A stretch of 9,924 bases of DNA from JBAXPW01 sp037132015. Lineage in GTDB: Bacteria; Patescibacteriota; Microgenomatia; UBA1406; GWC2-37-13. This document shows, piece after piece, positions 6,736 through 9,924 of this stretch. The translations under genes and the position numbers were made by a program. The stretch is taken from contig JBAXPW010000054.1 of NCBI GenBank assembly GCA_037132015.1, positions 1 through 9,924 on the forward strand. Reading direction: 5' to 3'. Every line of letters starts with the position of its first letter. The first letter of the stretch is position 1. The notes under the pieces were generated by a model. It worked only from the letters and a program-made list of their open reading frames with translations. It searched no databases and had not been told where the DNA came from.

Positions 6736-6765
6736 ATTGTATATCAATTGAGGGGTAAATTACAA
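6736..6765 (-). promoter_or_regulatory. Putative promoter of the riboswitch-ecf unit
   Basis: On the minus strand a -35-like TTGTAA (6765-6760) lies 18 bp from a -10-like TACAAT (6741-6736). Transcription would start about 6729-6730, exactly where the aptamer P1 helix begins, which supports the placement. Confidence 0.6.
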
Positions 6766-6776
6766 CTTAGAATTGA

Positions 6777-6805
6777 ATGACATTCGTTCTCAAAGTTTAT
6801 ATAAT
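6777..6805 (+). promoter_or_regulatory. Putative promoter of the rightward flavinylation unit
   Basis: ATGACA (6777-6782, five of six bases of the -35 consensus) is followed after 17 bp by a perfect TATAAT (6800-6805). The expected start of transcription, about 6811-6812, coincides with the ATG of the next gene, predicting a leaderless message. It stands back to back with the ecf promoter, the two -35 boxes separated by 11 bp. Confidence 0.65.
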
Positions 6806-6810
6806 GAATC

Positions 6811-7308
6811 ATGTGGTTATTGCATTTATTTTCTAAGGAGAGTTATATTATCAGATTTATAGGCTATTTATTATATGTTGTGATGTTGTTTATGGGGTTG
6901 ATGCTCGGCGCCTTCATTCAATCACGATATTTTATTAAATATGAACAAGAAATGAAGGATCAGATTGCGATAGAAATGGAAGCGCAACTTCCTGATAGGT
7001 GCTTGGTATATAACTCATTACGAAGTATCAAAGATCCCAATTCATCATCAAGTAAGGATATTGCTGTTCCTATTGTTGTTTTTGATTCATCAAGTAAAAT
7101 TGATGAGAAACAACAAGCGGAAATTCGAACGAAGATTATTAATCCCTTTTTTGATTTTTATAATAAAGAACGCATAATGTATGTTACAATGCAAATTAGC
7201 AAAAAAGACAAAGAGTATAATATTATTGCTATAGGTCGTGATGGTATTGTTAAAATTTTCAGCGCAACTTCAGGAAATGATGGTACTATAAAAAAGTGGA
7301 AAGAATAG
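6811..7308 (+). CDS. Membrane-anchored protein of unknown function, first gene of flavinylation unit
   Basis: A 165-residue protein I do not recognise. One hydrophobic helix (about 16-36) is followed by a 125-residue soluble part with an acidic/basic helix (RYFIKYEQEMKDQIAIEMEA begins at 39), a beta strand VPIVVFD (about 86-92), a helix with KIDEKQQAEIRTKI, and two strands (MYVTMQIS, YNIIAIGRDGIVKIF) near the end, suggesting a small alpha/beta fold. There are no heme CxxCH motifs and no flavinylation motif; the only cysteine is Cys64. The ATG sits at the predicted transcription start; an AAGGAG inside the frame (6835-6840) has only an ATT at 6847 as a following start. Its position ahead of the FMN_bind and apbE genes suggests a role in the same extracytoplasmic redox system, by context only. 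Confidence 0.7.
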   Translation: MWLLHLFSKESYIIRFIGYLLYVVMLFMGLMLGAFIQSRYFIKYEQEMKDQIAIEMEAQLPDRCLVYNSLRSIKDPNSSSSKDIAVPIVVFDSSSKIDEKQQAEIRTKIINPFFDFYNKERIMYVTMQISKKDKEYNIIAIGRDGIVKIFSATSGNDGTIKKWKE

Positions 7309-7350
7309 GAAGATAGTTTATAAAGTTATTAAAATTAAAAAATATTTTTT

Positions 7351-7848
7351 ATGAATAAACAAGTAGCCATTGGCATTCTAAGTTTTGCAATTATTTCGGT
7401 TGTTGTTGTGGGTTTTTATTTTTCAAAAGGATTTAGTCAATCACAAGAAGCAACTCCATCAAAAACTGTTGTTGTAGAAGTTCAACCAACAAATACTGAA
7501 GTTCCCAATCAAGTTATACCCTCAAGTAATGTACCGCCACAACCCGCAAGTGCTTATAAAGATGGCACATATGTGGTTTCAGGATTGTATACAGCTCCTT
7601 CTGGACCAGAAGACATGAGTGTATCCGTAATATTAAAGTCTGGAAAAATAGAATCTACAGACATTACTCCTAAAGCAACTGATAAAAAATCTCTAAGATA
7701 CCAACAAGTTTTTTCAGAATCATACAAATCTCTTGTTATTGGAAAATCTCTTGATGAAGTCAAACTCGATGCTATTTCTGGTGCCTCATTGACTACAATT
7801 GGATTTAACGATGCAATAGATAAGATCAAGGTACAAGCAAAGGGATAA
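7351..7848 (+). CDS. Membrane-anchored FMN_bind-domain protein, candidate flavinylated electron carrier
   Basis: A 165-residue protein with an N-terminal membrane anchor (about 5-24), a Pro/Ser/Thr/Val linker (28-67) and one FMN_bind domain (68-163). The domain starts YKDGTYVVSG, contains SVSVILKSGKIESTDI, and ends with DAISGASLTT (140-149), the motif in which ApbE links FMN through a phosphoester to the residue after GA. Here that residue is Ser146, where NqrC/RnfG-type proteins usually have Thr. The anchor topology puts the flavin outside the membrane, where it could relay electrons. The gene lies 42 nt after the previous one and 9 nt before apbE, its expected modifying enzyme. No Shine-Dalgarno is visible; a T-run directly precedes the ATG. 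Family assignment is strong; electron donor and acceptor are unknown. Confidence 0.9.
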   Translation: MNKQVAIGILSFAIISVVVVGFYFSKGFSQSQEATPSKTVVVEVQPTNTEVPNQVIPSSNVPPQPASAYKDGTYVVSGLYTAPSGPEDMSVSVILKSGKIESTDITPKATDKKSLRYQQVFSESYKSLVIGKSLDEVKLDAISGASLTTIGFNDAIDKIKVQAKG

Positions 7849-7857
7849 GAAAGTTCT

Positions 7858-8739
7858 ATGAACTCAACTCAAAAGCAATCAATTTTATTTATTGGGATTG
7901 GGACGCATTGGAAGATAGATATTTGGGATGAAATTTCTCAGGATATATTTGCATATCATAGTGATACTATTCAAAATATAGTATCAGATTTTGAAAATAC
8001 GTATTCGAGATTTAAGGAGGACTCACTACTTTGCAAACTATCCAACACAACGGGTGTTTTTAATGTTTCAGAAGAATGTGTTGAACTTTTGTTACTCTAT
8101 AAAAAATACTACGTATTATCTAGCGGATTATGCACCCCACTTATTGGTCAACATCTTTCAGAAGCAGGATATGATAAAGATTATTCGTTTAAATCGCGCG
8201 ACCTCTCTCCTCTTCCAAATTTTACTGACGCAATAAGAATATTTGATGATAATCATATAGAAATAACTATCTCTGTTATGATTGATTTTGGCGGATTGGG
8301 AAAGGGTTATTTAGTTGATAAAGTCAGTGATTATTTGAAAGTTCAAAAGGTGAAAAAGTTTTGTGTAAATGCAGGCGGTGATATGTATTATGCGACGGAT
8401 GATGAAGAAATGTTACGGGTCGGACTTGAACACCCACAGGATGCGACTAAGGTTATCGGCGTTGTTGAGATACGGAATGAATCGATCTGTGGCTCTTCTG
8501 GAAATAGAAGAAACTGGGGATCATTTCATCATATCATTAATCCTGCTATAAAGGAGTCTCCACACAATATTTTTGCGACATGGGTGCGGGCAAAAAAAAC
8601 AGTCGATGCTGATGCTCTGAATAAATGCCTCTATCTTGGAGTAGCTATTCCTGATGATATAGAGTGTGAGTATCTTGTTTTTGATAAACAGAAGGGAATT
8701 TTAACTTCCAAAAACTTCACCGGAGAGGTATATGAATAA
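7858..8739 (+). CDS. apbE: FAD:protein FMN transferase (ApbE)
   Basis: A 293-residue ApbE enzyme, which uses FAD to attach FMN covalently to Ser/Thr in flavinylation motifs. Motifs: GTHW near the start (15-18), YSRFKEDS (49-56), DFGGLGKGYLVD (143-154), NAGGD (171-175), SGNRR (214-218), HHIINP (224-229) and DADALNK (250-256). Length fits the family (about 300-350). No signal peptide, lipobox or membrane helix is seen, whereas typical bacterial ApbE proteins are exported lipoproteins; a cytosolic location would be unusual next to a carrier anchored outside. In ADALxT, where the Thr helps bind the metal, Lys256 stands in for Thr. It follows the FMN_bind gene by 9 nt and is the last gene of the unit; the 51-bp repeat copy B starts 14 nt after its stop. 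Confidence 0.92.
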   Translation: MNSTQKQSILFIGIGTHWKIDIWDEISQDIFAYHSDTIQNIVSDFENTYSRFKEDSLLCKLSNTTGVFNVSEECVELLLLYKKYYVLSSGLCTPLIGQHLSEAGYDKDYSFKSRDLSPLPNFTDAIRIFDDNHIEITISVMIDFGGLGKGYLVDKVSDYLKVQKVKKFCVNAGGDMYYATDDEEMLRVGLEHPQDATKVIGVVEIRNESICGSSGNRRNWGSFHHIINPAIKESPHNIFATWVRAKKTVDADALNKCLYLGVAIPDDIECEYLVFDKQKGILTSKNFTGEVYE

Positions 8740-8753
8740 TTATGACTTACCAT

Positions 8754-8804
8754 CCGATTCGGCGCAATAAATAGTTAGGTAAGTGGATGAGTAATGAATA
8801 GGAA
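8754..8804 (+). repeat. 51-bp repeat, copy B (right end of flavin island)
   Basis: Inverted partner of copy A at 4524-4574, 45 of 51 bases identical, gap-free. It lies in the short space between apbE and the convergent kinase gene. An additional 7-bp inverted repeat, ACTTACC (8745-8751) and GGTAAGT (8778-8784), brackets its first half, and TAGTTAGG (8772-8779) pairs with CCTAACTA (8825-8832), which reaches the kinase stop codon. The 12-bp palindrome of copy A is broken here by a CG to GC change. Confidence 0.85.
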
Positions 8805-8825
8805 AATAGTGAGGAGTGGGTCTGC

Positions 8826-9924
8826 CTAACTAAGCCGATCTATAATCAACTGCAACTCTGTATTATAACTCCGACTTATAGACTTTCTAGGATCAGAATA
8901 AGGATAAACATTCTGTAATAGTTGCATTTTTAGAGAACGTAAGTATATTATAATGCGACTAACTTCTGAAGTAGTACCCTGAACTTTCTGTTGATTAACA
9001 TAGGTTGTAATTATATTTGTCATATACCTTAGTTGGTCTCTATAAGATTGATATTCTATACAAGAAATCACTCTTGATGACCAAAGATCAAGGAGCATAT
9101 TAACTTGATCCTGAGGTATTGGTAGGGTTGCGGGAGTTGAACTATTATAGCAATAATTCGATATATGACAAAGTGAGGGAAAAAACACATCGCTAGGGGT
9201 TGTTTGGTTCAATTGTAGTATTGCCTTTAACCGAGAGTCATCCATATATCTTTTAGCAATTTTAAATAGGGAACCTATATTGTTTGGATATTTTTTTAGA
9301 AATTCACTTAGTGGATTTGAACTAAGCATCTTACCAATTCCATCTATGTCAGGTTTTTCAAATAAACTTTTTATTGCGTAATCAATAGCTTCTATATTAA
9401 ATGGTTTATTGGGATTCTTTATTGTTGCAGATAATGCGTACTCTATTAAATATGATAGTACACGGTCAGTTCCTTGACCGGGGAAGTCTGTTTCCAATTT
9501 TTTTAATCTCTTCATCATATCTATCGTAGTCATTGGATCATCTGTAACAGTTCCTATTAACATTTGAGTATAAATTCGAATAGCGTTGCTTTGATTACCT
9601 GTAAATTTTATTTGTTGATAAGAATTATCTAATTGAGAGTTTGGAGCAAAGGGTGTGTTATTTCGTATTTCATCGAGCATAACTTTTGCTGAGGAAAAAC
9701 GAGACGCTTCATTGAAGGTAATACATCTCCTGATTATATTTATTGTGTTATCATCAATACTTTTTGCGTTGAGGTCGGCTATAAGTTGTGTTTCATTAGC
9801 ATCAGATGCAGATTCTAACATTGCTCTATTATTTATGAGTGGAATTGGCATTGTAGTGCTTGGGTCTTTGCCAGTAAGTATAGCATACCACATCATTCCT
9901 GTGGCGTAAAGATCTGTTTTTTCA
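8826..9924 (-). CDS. Ser/Thr protein kinase, C-terminal part (start beyond window)
   Basis: The frame is open to the window edge and continues upstream: before the internal MMWY it reads EKTDLYATG, so the true start lies outside. DLYATGMMWYAILTGKDP is subdomain IX of Hanks-type kinases (the conserved Asp of sDlyAlG plus LTG.P), and IIRRCITFNEASRFSSAKVMLDEI is subdomain XI with its invariant Arg. The ATP-binding and catalytic loops are not in view. After the kinase core comes a tail of about 270 residues, mostly predicted helix, with no membrane span and no PASTA or TPR repeat that I recognise. It ends in TAG, convergent with apbE. Kinase assignment is good; the tail is unassigned. Confidence 0.8.
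   Translation of the reverse strand, partial: EKTDLYATGMMWYAILTGKDPSTTMPIPLINNRAMLESASDANETQLIADLNAKSIDDNTINIIRRCITFNEASRFSSAKVMLDEIRNNTPFAPNSQLDNSYQQIKFTGNQSNAIRIYTQMLIGTVTDDPMTTIDMMKRLKKLETDFPGQGTDRVLSYLIEYALSATIKNPNKPFNIEAIDYAIKSLFEKPDIDGIGKMLSSNPLSEFLKKYPNNIGSLFKIAKRYMDDSRLKAILQLNQTTPSDVFFPSLCHISNYCYNSSTPATLPIPQDQVNMLLDLWSSRVISCIEYQSYRDQLRYMTNIITTYVNQQKVQGTTSEVSRIIIYLRSLKMQLLQNVYPYSDPRKSISRSYNTELQLIIDRLS

Noticed and set aside
7554..7829. Open frame of 91 codons on the minus strand
   Set aside because: It is antisense to the FMN_bind domain, which has recognisable motifs on the plus strand.
8198..8209. 12-mer GCGACCTCTCTC inside apbE shared with 4493-4504 in the 71-bp element
   Set aside because: A chance match of 12 bases is expected in about 10 kb, and the apbE reading frame is intact around it.
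4524..8804. Island as a classical insertion sequence or transposon
   Set aside because: No transposase or integrase is present and no direct target duplication flanks the repeats; kept only as a possible cassette.

Overview
The window looks like a piece of a low-GC bacterial chromosome, most likely from the Candidate Phyla Radiation (Patescibacteria, perhaps Microgenomates). This is inferred from the small single-anchor surface proteins with the general look of that group, weak or absent Shine-Dalgarno sites, and intergenic DNA packed with short repeats. TAA, TAG and TGA all end genes, so the code looks standard. No rRNA, tRNA, CRISPR array or recognisable transposase was seen.

Left part (1-4157, all minus strand): a compact four-gene run, transcribed right to left. 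It encodes a GT-B/MurG-like glycosyltransferase, a secreted Cys-rich protein with a CHAP-type peptidase/amidase domain, a membrane-anchored protein with a probable bacterial Ig-like domain, and a family-4-type uracil-DNA glycosylase that has lost all four Fe-S cluster cysteines. Spacings are 16 nt, a 1-nt stop/start overlap and 5 nt, so this is probably one operon.

Non-coding block (4158-4588): a mosaic of short repeats. It holds a perfectly phased 7-bp tandem repeat, an interrupted REP-like palindrome, a second 7-bp repeat, TATAAAG repeats, a 71-bp element closed by a 10-bp inverted repeat, and copy A of a 51-bp repeat.

Flavin island (4589-8739): two divergent transcription units meet at 6500-6810. 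Leftward, an FMN riboswitch with a likely terminator precedes ecfS (RibU-like), ecfA and ecfT, which form an ECF riboflavin transporter with a single ATPase gene. Rightward lie a membrane-anchored protein of unknown function, a membrane-anchored FMN_bind protein with a flavinylation motif, and ApbE, which attaches FMN covalently to such proteins. The joint logic is to import riboflavin, convert it to FMN/FAD elsewhere, and load FMN onto an extracytoplasmic carrier. The island is bracketed by two copies of a 51-bp repeat (45/51 identical, no gaps) in inverted orientation, each starting about 15 nt after the last stop codon of its unit. This is the most unusual structure in the window.

Right edge (8826-9924, minus): the C-terminal part of a Ser/Thr protein kinase with a long unassigned tail; its start lies beyond the window.
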